Shown here: one piece after another, positions 19,485 through 28,692 of the stretch | Layout of the letters: the number at the start of each line of letters is the position of its first letter | How positions within the stretch are numbered: position 1 is the first letter of the stretch | Notes under the pieces: model-generated | The model's input: the letters and a program-made list of their open reading frames with translations, nothing else | Told to the model about the DNA's origin: nothing | The model's database searches: none | Position numbers and translations under genes: made by a program | Assembly: GCF_039535115.1 (NCBI RefSeq) | Contig: NZ_BAAAWO010000001.1 | Span: 3,968,001-4,032,000, forward strand | Source of the DNA: Paeniglutamicibacter sulfureus | GTDB taxonomy: Bacteria; Actinomycetota; Actinomycetes; Actinomycetales; Micrococcaceae | Length of the DNA: 64,000 bases | Direction of reading: 5' to 3'

Positions 19485-20411
19485 ATGAGTATTGGAACGA
19501 CAGCCGCACCGCCGTCACTGTCCTATGAGTTGTACCCTCCGGCGAACCGCGACGCCGCCGAGGCAATCTTCAACAGCATCGCGGCCCTGGAGACGACGGA
19601 TCCTGACTACGTGTCGGTGACCTATTCGGGGTCCCCGGCACGGCGGAACGCGTCCCTTGAGCTGATCGAGCACTTGATCCAGAACACCCGCCTGCGCCCG
19701 CTGGCCCACCTGACCTGTGTGGGGGAGAGCCGCGAATCCCTGCAGAACCTGATCCGCCACTTCGTTTCCCTCGGGGTCCGCGGGGTGCTGGCGCTGCGCG
19801 GGGACCTGCCGACGGACCCCGAGGACTGGCGCGGCGAATTCCCCTTCGCCCGCTACCTGATCGAGCTGATCCGCGAGGTCGAGGCCGACCACTCGGCCGC
19901 CCTGGCCGGGGGAAGACTGGGGGTGGGTGTCGCCGCCTACCCGATCCGGCACCCCGAATCCCCGTCCTTCGAACACGACGTGGAGGTATTGCTGGCCAAG
20001 GAGCGCTCCGGGGCCAACTACGCCATCACCCAGGTCTACTTCCGTGCCAATGAGTACACCAACCTCGTGGAATCGGCCCGCCGCGCCGGGGTCACCATCC
20101 CGATCATCCCCGGCGTCATCCCGCTGAACTCGGTCAGGCGCCTGAACCGGCTGGCCTCGATGGCCGGGATTGCCCCGGACCCGATCCTGGCCCACGCGCT
20201 GGAAACCGCCGGCTCGGATTCCGAGCGCCACCGCATCGGTGTGGACGCCGCAGTCACCCTGGCCCGACGGGCCTTCGACGACGGGGCACCGGGCGTGCAC
20301 CTGTACACCTTCAACGACCATCGCGGCTCCCTCGATGTCATCGAGCAGCTCGAATTGCCGCGGACCCGCGCGCAGGCCAGCAACACCTGGGCCACCCGCG
20401 CCGCGGTGTAG
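19485..20411 (+). CDS. metF: 5,10-methylenetetrahydrofolate reductase
   Basis: Reduces 5,10-methylene-THF to 5-methyl-THF, the methyl donor for MetE downstream. 308 residues, close to the usual 295-300. The TIM-barrel FAD enzyme is recognised by SYELYPPANRDAAEAIF, DYVSVTYSGSPARR, LAHLTCVGESRESL, LALRGDLPTDPEDW and GANYAITQVYFRANEY. GAGGAG lies six bases before the ATG. First gene of metF-metE-metY-metB, downstream of a SAM riboswitch, so repressed when SAM is abundant. The next start is 44 bases away. Confidence 0.96.
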   Translation: MSIGTTAAPPSLSYELYPPANRDAAEAIFNSIAALETTDPDYVSVTYSGSPARRNASLELIEHLIQNTRLRPLAHLTCVGESRESLQNLIRHFVSLGVRGVLALRGDLPTDPEDWRGEFPFARYLIELIREVEADHSAALAGGRLGVGVAAYPIRHPESPSFEHDVEVLLAKERSGANYAITQVYFRANEYTNLVESARRAGVTIPIIPGVIPLNSVRRLNRLASMAGIAPDPILAHALETAGSDSERHRIGVDAAVTLARRAFDDGAPGVHLYTFNDHRGSLDVIEQLELPRTRAQASNTWATRAAV

Positions 20412-20455
20412 GCCCACACACCTTTCCACCACGCCAGAACAACAGGAGAACCATC

Positions 20456-22813
20456 ATGACGAAGCCATCCTTCCCGGCAGCATCCATCCTCGGCTACCCG
20501 CGCATCGGGCCCAACCGCGAGCTCAAGAAGGCCCTCGAAGCGCACTGGGCCTCACGCACCGATGAGGCGACGCTGCACGCCGCGGCCCGCCAACTGCAGA
20601 ACGCCAACCTGGCCAAGCTCACCGGTCTCGGGCTCAAGCCCGATGACGCCTCGCTGCCCGGCGACTTCGCCTACTACGATCAGGTGCTCGAGGCCACCGT
20701 CGCGCTCTCGGCCCTGCCAACCCGCTTCGCGGACCTGGCAGGCGAGAACGGCGCCATCGACACCGCCGCGTCCTTCGTCCTGGCCCGCGGCGACGAATCC
20801 CGCGCCCCGCTGGAAATGACCAAGTGGTTCGACACCAACTACCACTATCTGGTCCCGGAAATCGGCGAGGCCACCCCGATCAAGGCCAACGCCGCCGTCC
20901 TTCTCGAGTCCTTCGCGGCACACGCCGCCCAGGGCAACACCATCCGCCCCACCCTGGTCGGCCCGATCAGCTACCTGCTGCTGGCCAAGGCCGAGGACGG
21001 TGCACCGGCCGGCTTCGACCCGCTGTCGCGCATTGACGAAGTAGTCAACGCCTACGGCGAGATCCTTGCCGCCCTGGCCGCCGCCGGCGCACCGTGGGTG
21101 CAGCTGGACGAGCCGGCCCTGGTCACCGACCGCGGCGCCGCGCTGGCCGTCCCCGGCGCGCTCGCCGAAACCGTCTACTCCAAGCTGGCCGCCGCCACCG
21201 AGCGTCCCGCACTGTTCGTGAGCCTGGGCTACGGCACCGCCGGGGACATCACCCGCCCGGGCGCCGCGCAGGGCCTGTTGGCCCGCGCCGGTGTCGATGC
21301 AGTACACGCCGACCTGGTCCGCGGCGCCCTGCCCACCGCCGAATTCCTGGGCGATCTGGCCGGCTCCACCCTGGTCGCGGGCATCGTGGACTCGCGCAAC
21401 ATCTGGCGCAACGACCTTGCAGCCTCGCTGGGCACGCTCGCCGCGCTGCGCACCCAGGTCGAAAAGGCAGGCGGCACCCTGGCCGTGGGAACCGCCACCT
21501 CGCTGCAACACGTCCCGCACGATGTGGCCCAGGAAGCGAACCTGCCGGCCCACCTGCCCACTTGGCTTGCCTTCGCCAACCAGAAGGTCGCCGAGGTCAT
21601 CACCCTGGCCAAGGGCCTGGCCGAGGGCGAGTCCGCGATCGCCGCCCAGCTCTCGGCCGCCGAATCGGCCATCGCGCACCGCGCCGGATTCGCCGGGACC
21701 ACCGTGGCCTCGGTGCGCGAGCGCCTGGCCAACCTCACCACCGCCGACTTCTCCCGTTCCGACGCCGAGACCCGCAAAGCCGCCCAGGAAAGCGCCCTGG
21801 AACTGCCGCCGCTGCCGACCACCACCATCGGCTCGTTCCCGCAGACTTCCGAGGTCCGCACCGCCCGCGCCGCGCACAAGGCCGGCACCATCGACGACGC
21901 CGCCTACGACGTCTTCCTCAAGGCCGAGATCGAGCGTGTCGTGCAGCTTCAGGAACGCCTGGGCCTGGACGTGCTGGTGCACGGCGAGGCCGAGCGCAAC
22001 GACATGGTCCAGTACTTCGCCGAGAACTTCGACGGCTTCACCGAGACCGAGAACGGCTGGGTGCAGTCCTACGGATCCCGGGCCACCCGTCCCTCGATCC
22101 TCTGGGGGGATGTCTCCCGTCCGGCAGCCTTCACCGTCCCGTGGATTTCCTACGCCGCCTCGCTGACCAACAAGCCGCTCAAGGGCATGCTCACCGGTCC
22201 GGTGACCATCCTGGCCTGGAGCTTCATCCGCGACGACCAGCCGCTGGCCACCTCCGCCAACCAGGTGGCCCTGGCCCTGAGGGATGAGATCGCCGACCTG
22301 CAGGCCGCGGGCATCGGCATCATCCAGGTCGACGAGCCGGCCCTGCGCGAACTGCTGCCGCTGCGCGCCACCGACCAGGCCAAGTACCTGGGCTGGAGCG
22401 TTGACTCCTTCCGCCTGGCGACCTCCGGGGCCACCGATGCCACCCAGATCCACACCCACCTGTGCTACTCGGAGTTCGGCGAGATCATTGAGGCCATCGA
22501 CGCCCTGGATGCGGACGTCACCTCGATCGAGGCAGCCCGCTCCCGCATGGAGGTCACAGCGGATTTGACCGAGTTCGGCTACTCCCGCGGCATCGGCCCG
22601 GGCGTGTACGACATCCACTCCCCGCGCGTGCCCTCCACCGCCGAGGTCGCCGAGCTCATCGACATCGCGCTGGCCTCCTTGGATGCCAAGGCGCTGTGGA
22701 TCAATCCCGACTGCGGCCTGAAGACCCGCGGCTATGCGGAAACCGAGGCCTCGCTGGCCAACCTGGTGGAAGCCGCGGTCGCCGCCCGCGCCACCCTGGG
22801 TGCCACCGTCTAG
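20456..22813 (+). CDS. metE: Cobalamin-independent methionine synthase
   Basis: Transfers the methyl group of 5-methyltetrahydropteroyl-triglutamate to homocysteine. 785 residues, slightly longer than the usual 755. The N-terminal domain begins [20 protein letters not shown]. The C-terminal catalytic domain has [31 protein letters not shown], the zinc ligands H and C in THLCYSEF, and a C-terminal [11 protein letters not shown] that provides the last zinc Cys. ACAGGAG precedes the ATG. It sits directly after metF, its methyl-donor supplier. Being cobalamin-independent, it fits the absence of a B12 element here. Confidence 0.97.
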   Translation: MTKPSFPAASILGYPRIGPNRELKKALEAHWASRTDEATLHAAARQLQNANLAKLTGLGLKPDDASLPGDFAYYDQVLEATVALSALPTRFADLAGENGAIDTAASFVLARGDESRAPLEMTKWFDTNYHYLVPEIGEATPIKANAAVLLESFAAHAAQGNTIRPTLVGPISYLLLAKAEDGAPAGFDPLSRIDEVVNAYGEILAALAAAGAPWVQLDEPALVTDRGAALAVPGALAETVYSKLAAATERPALFVSLGYGTAGDITRPGAAQGLLARAGVDAVHADLVRGALPTAEFLGDLAGSTLVAGIVDSRNIWRNDLAASLGTLAALRTQVEKAGGTLAVGTATSLQHVPHDVAQEANLPAHLPTWLAFANQKVAEVITLAKGLAEGESAIAAQLSAAESAIAHRAGFAGTTVASVRERLANLTTADFSRSDAETRKAAQESALELPPLPTTTIGSFPQTSEVRTARAAHKAGTIDDAAYDVFLKAEIERVVQLQERLGLDVLVHGEAERNDMVQYFAENFDGFTETENGWVQSYGSRATRPSILWGDVSRPAAFTVPWISYAASLTNKPLKGMLTGPVTILAWSFIRDDQPLATSANQVALALRDEIADLQAAGIGIIQVDEPALRELLPLRATDQAKYLGWSVDSFRLATSGATDATQIHTHLCYSEFGEIIEAIDALDADVTSIEAARSRMEVTADLTEFGYSRGIGPGVYDIHSPRVPSTAEVAELIDIALASLDAKALWINPDCGLKTRGYAETEASLANLVEAAVAARATLGATV

Positions 22814-22823
22814 CACCGCCGCG

Positions 22824-22856
22824 CGGGGGCGGCATCCATCACGGGTGCCGCCCCCG
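22824..22856 (+). terminator. Intercistronic hairpin between metE and metY
   Basis: CGGGGGCGGCA (22824-22834) pairs with TGCCGCCCCCG (22846-22856) across an 11-nt loop, without a T-tract. It could reduce read-through to metY-metB or protect the metFE message. Confidence 0.55.
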
Positions 22857-22909
22857 TGCCTCCCTCACCGACCACGCTTCGACTTACCTTCGGCCCGAAA
22901 GGCACGATC

Positions 22910-24241
22910 ATGGCCTCCAGCACCTGGCGCAACGCCACCACCGAAATCCACTCCGGGTACGCCCCGTCCGCCCCGCACCGCCCCATGACCGTGCCGATCT
23001 ACAACTCCGCCGCCTACCAGTTCCCCGACTACGCCACTGCCGCCAAGCTCTTCGCGCTCAGGGAACCGGGCTACACGTATTCGCGCACCGGCAACCCGAC
23101 CGTCGCGGTGCTGGAGGAACGTGCAGCCGCCCTCGAGGGCGGGATCGGCGCCATTGCCACCGCCACCGGGCAGTCTGCCGTCGCGATCTCCCTGCTGGCG
23201 CTGCTGCAGGGCCCGGGCCACCTGGTGGCCTCCAACAAGCTCTACGGCGGCACCGTGGACCTGCTCACGGACACCTTCGCCGACTTCGGCGTGAGCGTGA
23301 GCTTTGTGGACCCTGCCGACCCCGCGGCCTGGGCCGCGGCCATCACGGAAAAGACCCGGGGCTTCCTGCTGGAGTCCGTCTCCAACCCGCTGATCACCCT
23401 GGTGGACCTGCGCGCCATCACCGAGGTGGCCCACGCCGCGGGCGTGCCGGTGGTCGTGGACAACACCCTGGCCACCCCGGCCGCCTACCGCCCCATCGAT
23501 TTCGGGGCGGACGTGGTGGTGCACTCAGCCACCAAGGCGCTGGCGGGTCACGGATCGGTTCTTGGGGGATTGGTCATTGACGCGGGCACCTTCGATTTCT
23601 CCGATGCCGCCCGCTGGCCGCAGATTGCCGCGCCGCGGGCGCGCTACTACGGGGACTCGCTGCTGGACCGCTACGGGTCCAAGGCCTACCTGATGCTGCT
23701 GCGCTCGAAGTTCCTGCACGACCTGGGTCCCACGCTCCCTGCTGCCTCCGCCGCGGCGATCCTCACGGGCATCGAGACGCTTTCCCTGCGCGTGGCCAAG
23801 GCCCAGGGCAACGTGCTGGCCCTGACCCGGGCGCTGGCAGCGCACCCGGCGGTGGCCACGGTCCACCACCCCTCGGAACACACCCATCCCGACCACGCGC
23901 TTGCTGCACGCGACTTCCCCCGGGGCACCGGCTGCGTGTTCTCCTTCGACCTCAAGGATCCGGCTGCAGTGCCGGGGCTGGTCGATTCGCTTCGGCTCTT
24001 CGCCCTGGCCGCGAACATCGGGGACACCCGCTCCCTGGTGGTTCACCCGGCGGCCATGACCCATTGCCGGCTCAACGCCTCCCAATTGGCGACCGCCGGG
24101 ATCAAAGCCGGCACGCTGCGCATCTCCGCCGGGCTCGAGGATGCCGCCGACCTGGTGGCGGACCTGCTCGGAGCCCTCGATCCCCTGGGTGCCGCATCCA
24201 CCACGCCGGCCGCAACGCCGCGCGAAACCATCAACGCCTAG
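22910..24241 (+). CDS. metY: O-acetylhomoserine sulfhydrylase (homocysteine synthase)
   Basis: A PLP enzyme that makes homocysteine from O-acetylhomoserine and sulfide. 443 residues, the longer MetY size class (430-450). Fold-type-I Cys/Met-metabolism motifs: YTYSRTGNPTVAVLEERAAALEGG, ATGQSAVAISLLAL, VVVDNTLATPAAYRP, and the PLP lysine in VVHSATKALAGHGS. ATG 22910 has GAAAGG upstream; the longer upstream frame is not family-like. 18 bases before metB. Some homologues use O-succinylhomoserine instead; metX is not in the window. Confidence 0.88.
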   Translation: MASSTWRNATTEIHSGYAPSAPHRPMTVPIYNSAAYQFPDYATAAKLFALREPGYTYSRTGNPTVAVLEERAAALEGGIGAIATATGQSAVAISLLALLQGPGHLVASNKLYGGTVDLLTDTFADFGVSVSFVDPADPAAWAAAITEKTRGFLLESVSNPLITLVDLRAITEVAHAAGVPVVVDNTLATPAAYRPIDFGADVVVHSATKALAGHGSVLGGLVIDAGTFDFSDAARWPQIAAPRARYYGDSLLDRYGSKAYLMLLRSKFLHDLGPTLPAASAAAILTGIETLSLRVAKAQGNVLALTRALAAHPAVATVHHPSEHTHPDHALAARDFPRGTGCVFSFDLKDPAAVPGLVDSLRLFALAANIGDTRSLVVHPAAMTHCRLNASQLATAGIKAGTLRISAGLEDAADLVADLLGALDPLGAASTTPAATPRETINA

Positions 24242-24259
24242 AGAAAGGGACGAGTCACC

Positions 24260-25462
24260 ATGGGCACCACCACCAACCACGGCTTCAACACCCAGGCCAT
24301 CCACGCCGGCCAGGAACCGGACCCGTTGACGGGCGCGGTCATCCCGCCGATCTACCAGACCAGCACCTTTGTCCAGGACGGGATCAACGTGCTGCGCAAC
24401 GGGCACGAATACTCCCGCGGCTCCAACCCGACCCGCAGCGGATTTGAAACCCAGCTCACCGTCCTGGAAACGGGCCACGCAGGATTTGCGTTCGCCTCCG
24501 GCATCGCCGCCGAGGATGCGCTGCTGCGCGCGGTGCTCGAGCCCGGGGACCACATCGTCCTTGGTTCCGACGGCTACGGCGGCACCAACCGGCTGATCAA
24601 CCGCCTGCACGGCAAGTGGGGGATCACCAACACCCCCGTGGACATCACCGACCTCGCGGCGGTCCAGGCCGCCGTGCAACCGGGCAAGACCGCGCTGCTC
24701 TGGGTGGAGACCCCGTCCAATCCGTTGCTGGGCATCGCGGATGTCGCGGGCTGGGCCGGAATCGCCCACGCTGCAGGGGCACTGCTGGTTGTGGACAACA
24801 CTTTCGCCACCCCGTTCCTGCAGCGCCCGCTCACCTTGGGCGCCGACGTTGTGGTGCATTCGACCACCAAGTACATCGGCGGGCACTCGGATGTGCTCGG
24901 CGGCGCAGTGGTCGTGGCCGACCGGGCATTCCGCGGCCAGGAGCTCGCCGAGGCCGTGGGCTTCCAGCAATTTGCCGGGGGAGCGGTGGCAGGTCCGCAG
25001 GACTGCTTCCTGGCGGCCCGCGGGCTGAAGACCCTGGGGCTGCGCATGGAGCGCCACTGTTCCAACGCTGCCGCCATTGCCGACTGGCTCCAGGGTCGGG
25101 AGGAAATTTCGACGGTGCTCTATCCGGGCCTGGAAACCCATCCCGGCCACGAACTGGCCAAAGCACAGTCCAACGGCTTTGGCGGGATCGTCTCGATGCA
25201 ATTTGCCGGAGGGGAGGCGGCCGCTCGGGCGTTTGCCGAATCGACCAAGCTCTTTGCGCTCTCCGTGTCCCTGGGCGGGGTCGAGTCGCTGGTTTGCTAC
25301 TCCGCGGAAATGACCCACGCCTCGGTGATCGGCACCCCGCTGGCGGTGCCGCGGAACCTGGTCCGGCTTTCGGTGGGCATCGAGCAGGTGGAGGACCTCA
25401 TCGCGGACCTTCAGCTGGGGCTGGCCGCGGCGCGAGCTGCCTCGCTGCAGCGAGCCGCTTGA
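24260..25462 (+). CDS. metB: Cystathionine gamma-synthase
   Basis: PLP-dependent condensation of an activated homoserine with cysteine to give cystathionine, the first trans-sulfuration step. 400 residues. Motifs: FNTQAIHAGQEPDPLTGAVIPPIYQTSTF, YSRGSNPTRSGFE, FASGIAAEDALL, VVDNTFATPFLQRPL, the PLP lysine in VVHSTTKYIGGHSD and a C-terminal LVRLSVGIEQVEDLI. AGAAAGG lies upstream of the ATG. It may also have cystathionine gamma-lyase activity, as these families are hard to separate. With metY alongside, the operon encodes both direct sulfhydrylation and trans-sulfuration. Confidence 0.88.
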   Translation: MGTTTNHGFNTQAIHAGQEPDPLTGAVIPPIYQTSTFVQDGINVLRNGHEYSRGSNPTRSGFETQLTVLETGHAGFAFASGIAAEDALLRAVLEPGDHIVLGSDGYGGTNRLINRLHGKWGITNTPVDITDLAAVQAAVQPGKTALLWVETPSNPLLGIADVAGWAGIAHAAGALLVVDNTFATPFLQRPLTLGADVVVHSTTKYIGGHSDVLGGAVVVADRAFRGQELAEAVGFQQFAGGAVAGPQDCFLAARGLKTLGLRMERHCSNAAAIADWLQGREEISTVLYPGLETHPGHELAKAQSNGFGGIVSMQFAGGEAAARAFAESTKLFALSVSLGGVESLVCYSAEMTHASVIGTPLAVPRNLVRLSVGIEQVEDLIADLQLGLAAARAASLQRAA

Positions 25463-25470
25463 GAAAAGGC

Positions 25471-25518
25471 TTGCGGTGTTCCCGCGCCTGGTCTGAGGGG
25501 GCCGCGAAGGAACACCGC
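25471..25518 (+). terminator. Terminator-like hairpin after metB
   Basis: TGCGGTGTTCC (25471-25481) pairs with GGAACACCGCA (25508-25518). The loop is 26 nt and GC-rich. No T-tract follows. Confidence 0.5.
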
Positions 25519-25790
25519 ATGACCGGGTACCGTGCTTGATCGCCGGAACCGGAACCAACGGGACGGCGGGTATGGGAGTTCCCGCTGTGCCGGAGCGGGC
25601 AGGAGTGGGCCGGCATCTGGCAGCCGGTCCGCTCCTGCCGCTAGTGGTTGTGCCCCCTTGCATGACCGAGCCCAGTCACATGAACCCCGGAAGATGCGAT
25701 AAGCGGCGGTTTATCCGCGACGAATGGCTGATGTTGGACGAACTGGTGATCCGATTGGACATTGCTTGATCAATTTGTGACCATTTTTTC

Positions 25791-26795
25791 ATGTCAACTG
25801 ATCGAAACGTACAACCCAAGCCCGGACTGGACGCCGAAGAGCGCAGTGCCAAGATTGCCGTGACGCTTTTTCCGCTGCTCGTCCTGGCCGGCGGGGCGAT
25901 TGCCCTGCTGACCCCGGAAACCTTCAGTGGGTTCTCGAAGGCCATCAACCCCTTGCTGATGGTCATCATGTTCGGCATGGGCCTGACCCTGACGCTGCCC
26001 GACTTTGCGATGGTCGTGCGCAAGCCGCTGCCGGTGTTCCTGGGTGTTGCGGCACAGTACGTGATCATGCCGCTGCTGGGCCTGGGCATTGCGATGCTTC
26101 TTCAGTTGCCTCCGGCCCTGGCCGCCGGCGTGATCCTCGTCGGCTGCGCGCCGGGCGGCACCTCCTCCAATGTGGTGACCTACCTCGCCAAGGGTGATGT
26201 TGCGCTTTCGGTGACCATGACCTCGATCTCCACCCTGCTGGCCCCCATCTTCACCCCGCTGCTGACGCTGTGGCTGGCCGGCCAGTATCTTCCGGTTGAC
26301 GCCGGATCAATGGCCAAGTCGATCGTGCAGATCGTCCTCATCCCGGTGGTCCTGGGCTTGGTGCTGCGTGTGATCCTGCCGCGCTTGGTCGCCAAGATGC
26401 TCCCCGCCCTTCCCTGGGTCTCGGTCCTCGCCATCACCGGCGTGGTGCTCATCGTGGTTGCCGGCAGTGCCGCCGCCATCTTCAGTGCCGGCCTGTTGAT
26501 CCTGCTGGCAGTCATCCTGCACAACGCCGGCGGCGTTGCGCTGGGCTACGGCACCGCCAAGCTCTTCAAGCAGCCCATTGCCAGCCGCCGCACCATGGCC
26601 ATCGAGGTCGGCATGCAGAACTCGGGTCTGGCCTCGGGTCTGGCCAAGACCTACTTCACCCCCGAAGCCGCGTTGCCCGGCGCAGTGTTCTCGGTCTGGC
26701 ACAACCTCTCCGGCGCCTTCATCGCCGCTTACTGGCGCCGCAGCAGCGCCAAGAACGCAGCGTTCGACGCAGAATCGCAGCTTGCGGCCAAGTAA
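25791..26795 (+). CDS. BASS (bile acid:sodium symporter) family transporter
   Basis: A 334-residue integral membrane protein with about nine or ten hydrophobic helices. It should be a sodium-coupled symporter for an organic acid or vitamin-like anion; the substrate varies widely in this family. Recognisable segments are INPLLMVIMFGMGLTL, GVILVGCAPGGTSSNVVTYLAKGDVALSV (family signature) and MAIEVGMQNSGLASGLAKTYF. The ATG at 25791 lacks a Shine-Dalgarno (TTTTTTC precedes it), so a leaderless message is possible. A near-palindrome GATAA...TTATC lies about 90 bases upstream. It is followed by a strong terminator. Confidence 0.88.
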   Translation: MSTDRNVQPKPGLDAEERSAKIAVTLFPLLVLAGGAIALLTPETFSGFSKAINPLLMVIMFGMGLTLTLPDFAMVVRKPLPVFLGVAAQYVIMPLLGLGIAMLLQLPPALAAGVILVGCAPGGTSSNVVTYLAKGDVALSVTMTSISTLLAPIFTPLLTLWLAGQYLPVDAGSMAKSIVQIVLIPVVLGLVLRVILPRLVAKMLPALPWVSVLAITGVVLIVVAGSAAAIFSAGLLILLAVILHNAGGVALGYGTAKLFKQPIASRRTMAIEVGMQNSGLASGLAKTYFTPEAALPGAVFSVWHNLSGAFIAAYWRRSSAKNAAFDAESQLAAK

Positions 26796-26815
26796 TCGGT
26801 AGCCCGTAGTCACAC

Positions 26816-26860
26816 AAGGATCCCTAGGCCGGACGATAATCGTCGGGCCTAGGGATCCTT
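26816..26860 (+). terminator. Terminator after the BASS transporter
   Basis: The 15-bp arms AAGGATCCCTAGGCC (26816-26830) and its complement (26846-26860) also enclose a smaller GACGAT/ATCGTC stem. Confidence 0.8.
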
Positions 26861-26923
26861 TCGGCGTCGTCACCGGCAACTCGAGGCCCTGCGGAATCCG
26901 GGACCGTGTGCCTATCCTGAACC

Positions 26924-27391
26924 ATGGGCGCATATGTCCTCGTTGCCTTTGTCTTACCCGTGCAGGCCGGTCTGGTCTTCCCCCGGTCCGGCTGGCCGCT
27001 GCACATCACCTTGGTGCGCTTCGACACCCGGGAAACCGCCGACGTCGTACGCTCCAGGTTCGACGGTGTGCTGCCGGCGCGGCTGGGCTTTGGCTTGCGC
27101 ATCGGCCCGGATGCGCAGTTCGGCCGCAACGCGTCCGTGCCGGTCTCGCTGGTGGAACCGGAGCCGGCGCTGCATCGGCTCCATATTGACGCACTGGAAG
27201 CGCTGGGACCGCAGGTCCACTTGCCCGGCGCCCAGCACAACCGCTCGAATTACCGCCCGCACGTCACCCATGCCGCCACACGGCTGTTTCCCGGGGACCA
27301 AGTCAGCATCCGCCAGGCAGCACTGGTGGATATGCGTCCAGATAACGATCCGCGGCTGCGCCAGGTCCTGGCCGTCTGGGAACCAGCGTAG
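26924..27391 (+). CDS. 2H phosphoesterase (2'-5' RNA ligase/CPDase-like)
   Basis: A 155-residue protein with the two H-x-T motifs that define 2H phosphoesterases: H27-I-T29 (PLHITLVRF) and H113-V-T115 (RPHVTHAA). The family opens or forms 2',3'-cyclic or 2'-5' phosphodiester bonds in RNA or nucleotides; the actual substrate here is unknown. The ATG at 26924 was taken as the start; its SD is weak. It stands alone between two terminators. A second, distinct 2H protein is encoded at 58383. Confidence 0.78.
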   Translation: MGAYVLVAFVLPVQAGLVFPRSGWPLHITLVRFDTRETADVVRSRFDGVLPARLGFGLRIGPDAQFGRNASVPVSLVEPEPALHRLHIDALEALGPQVHLPGAQHNRSNYRPHVTHAATRLFPGDQVSIRQAALVDMRPDNDPRLRQVLAVWEPA

Positions 27392-27529
27392 GAGACGGTT
27401 CGCCGCAGCATGCCGCCTGCCCGAGTACGTGGCGAAACTGATCGGAACCGATGTATGCGTGGGATCCGGAGGGGGACGGACAGCCTGCAGGCGATCGCTT
27501 CGCCCACCTGGATCTTTCGAGCATGAAGA

Positions 27530-27575
27530 AAGGGTTACGTGGTGCCGGAGGATCCTCCGGCACCACGAAACCCTT
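27530..27575. terminator. Terminator between convergent genes
   Basis: The near-perfect hairpin has inner arms of 15 bp (27538-27552 and 27553-27567) and outer AAGGGTT/AACCCTT arms. It lies between the 2H gene and the convergent oxidoreductase gene and can serve both. Confidence 0.8.
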
Positions 27576-27596
27576 GTTATGGCACTACTGACCGGT

Positions 27597-28655
27597 CTAC
27601 CTCGCGACGAGATCGTTCGGGTAGCGGATTCCCAATTGGTGGCGGATCCCGTCGAAGATGGCCATGGTGTTGATCGAGTGTTCCCAGGGCATGGTGGGGG
27701 ATTCGTTGAGCCCCTGCTGGATGCACCTGGTCGCCTCGCGGAATTCAAATGTGAAGTTCTCGCCCACGGGCTCGAAGACCTCGGTCCGTGCCGGGCCGTC
27801 GGCCGGGTGGATGAAGAGCTTCGTGGGGTTGTGCAGCGGAGCGTTGGTCCCCAGCCAGCCATTGGTGCAGGCGATCCGCGCTTCCTTGGTGGGGGAACTG
27901 GTCAGCGATACCATGAGCTGGGCATGGCGCACGCCGGAGTAGCCCAGGGTGATGGCGGTCTGGATGTCCACGCCGTCCTCGTTGAGGTCGCAGCTGGCCT
28001 GCACCGAGGTCGGGAAACCGAAGGCGCCGATGGCCCAGGTGAGGGGATACACGCCCATGTCCAGCAGGGCACCGCCGCCGGCAGCCGGATCGTAGAGCCG
28101 CCACGTCGGGTCGTAGGGGGCCAGGAAACCAAGGTCCGCCTGGACCCAGGAAGGTTCCCCGAGCTCGCCGGATTCCAAGATGTCCAGGGCACGGCCAAAC
28201 GCCGGGGTGAAGCGGGACCAGACGGCTTCCATGAGGAAAAGATCGCGCTCATGGGCCTCGGCGACCAGGGCGCGGGCCTCGTCCGCATTGACGGTCAGGG
28301 ACTTTTCGCAGACCACGTGTTTACCGGATTTCAGCGCGGACATGGCGATCTCAAAGTGCTGCCCGTGCGGGGTGCCGATGTACATGGCGTCGATTTCCGG
28401 CTCGGCAAACATGGCGTCGTGGGAGCCGTAGGCCCATTCGATGTCATGTTCGTCGGCGAAGGCGCGGGCGCGTTTCTCGCTGCGCGAGGACACCGCCATT
28501 ACGTTGGCGTCCTCGAGTGATTGCAGGTCGGCAATGACCCTTCCGACGATGCGTCCGGTGGAAACGACGCCCCAGTTCAGTGTGCGGCCCGTGGCCTTGA
28601 TGGGCGAGGGGGCTCCCGGGTGTGCGGTGGGTGGTGCCTGGATATAACTGACCAT
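27597..28655 (-). CDS. Gfo/Idh/MocA-family oxidoreductase
   Basis: An NAD(P)-dependent dehydrogenase, usually for sugars, inositols or related polyols; 352 residues. The N-terminal Rossmann domain has the dinucleotide motif WGVVSTGRIVGRVI and the family hallmark C-E-K (HVVCEKSLTVNADEARAL). The C-terminal alpha/beta domain includes WRLYDPAAGGGALLDMGVYPLTW, the dimeric dihydrodiol dehydrogenase-like subtype. The start ATG 28655 has AGGGAGC upstream; the longer frame is not conserved-looking. It lies 37 bases after the gamma carbonic anhydrase gene, probably one transcript. Substrate not inferable. Confidence 0.9.
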   Translation of the reverse strand: MVSYIQAPPTAHPGAPSPIKATGRTLNWGVVSTGRIVGRVIADLQSLEDANVMAVSSRSEKRARAFADEHDIEWAYGSHDAMFAEPEIDAMYIGTPHGQHFEIAMSALKSGKHVVCEKSLTVNADEARALVAEAHERDLFLMEAVWSRFTPAFGRALDILESGELGEPSWVQADLGFLAPYDPTWRLYDPAAGGGALLDMGVYPLTWAIGAFGFPTSVQASCDLNEDGVDIQTAITLGYSGVRHAQLMVSLTSSPTKEARIACTNGWLGTNAPLHNPTKLFIHPADGPARTEVFEPVGENFTFEFREATRCIQQGLNESPTMPWEHSINTMAIFDGIRHQLGIRYPNDLVAR

Positions 28656-28692
28656 CGCTTGTGTGCTCCCTATTTCGTGGGCGGGTGTGGAC

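Noticed and set aside
20552..22816. A 754-codon open frame opposite metE
   Set aside because: Antisense shadow of metE; Gly/Val/Asp-rich reversed sequence without motifs.
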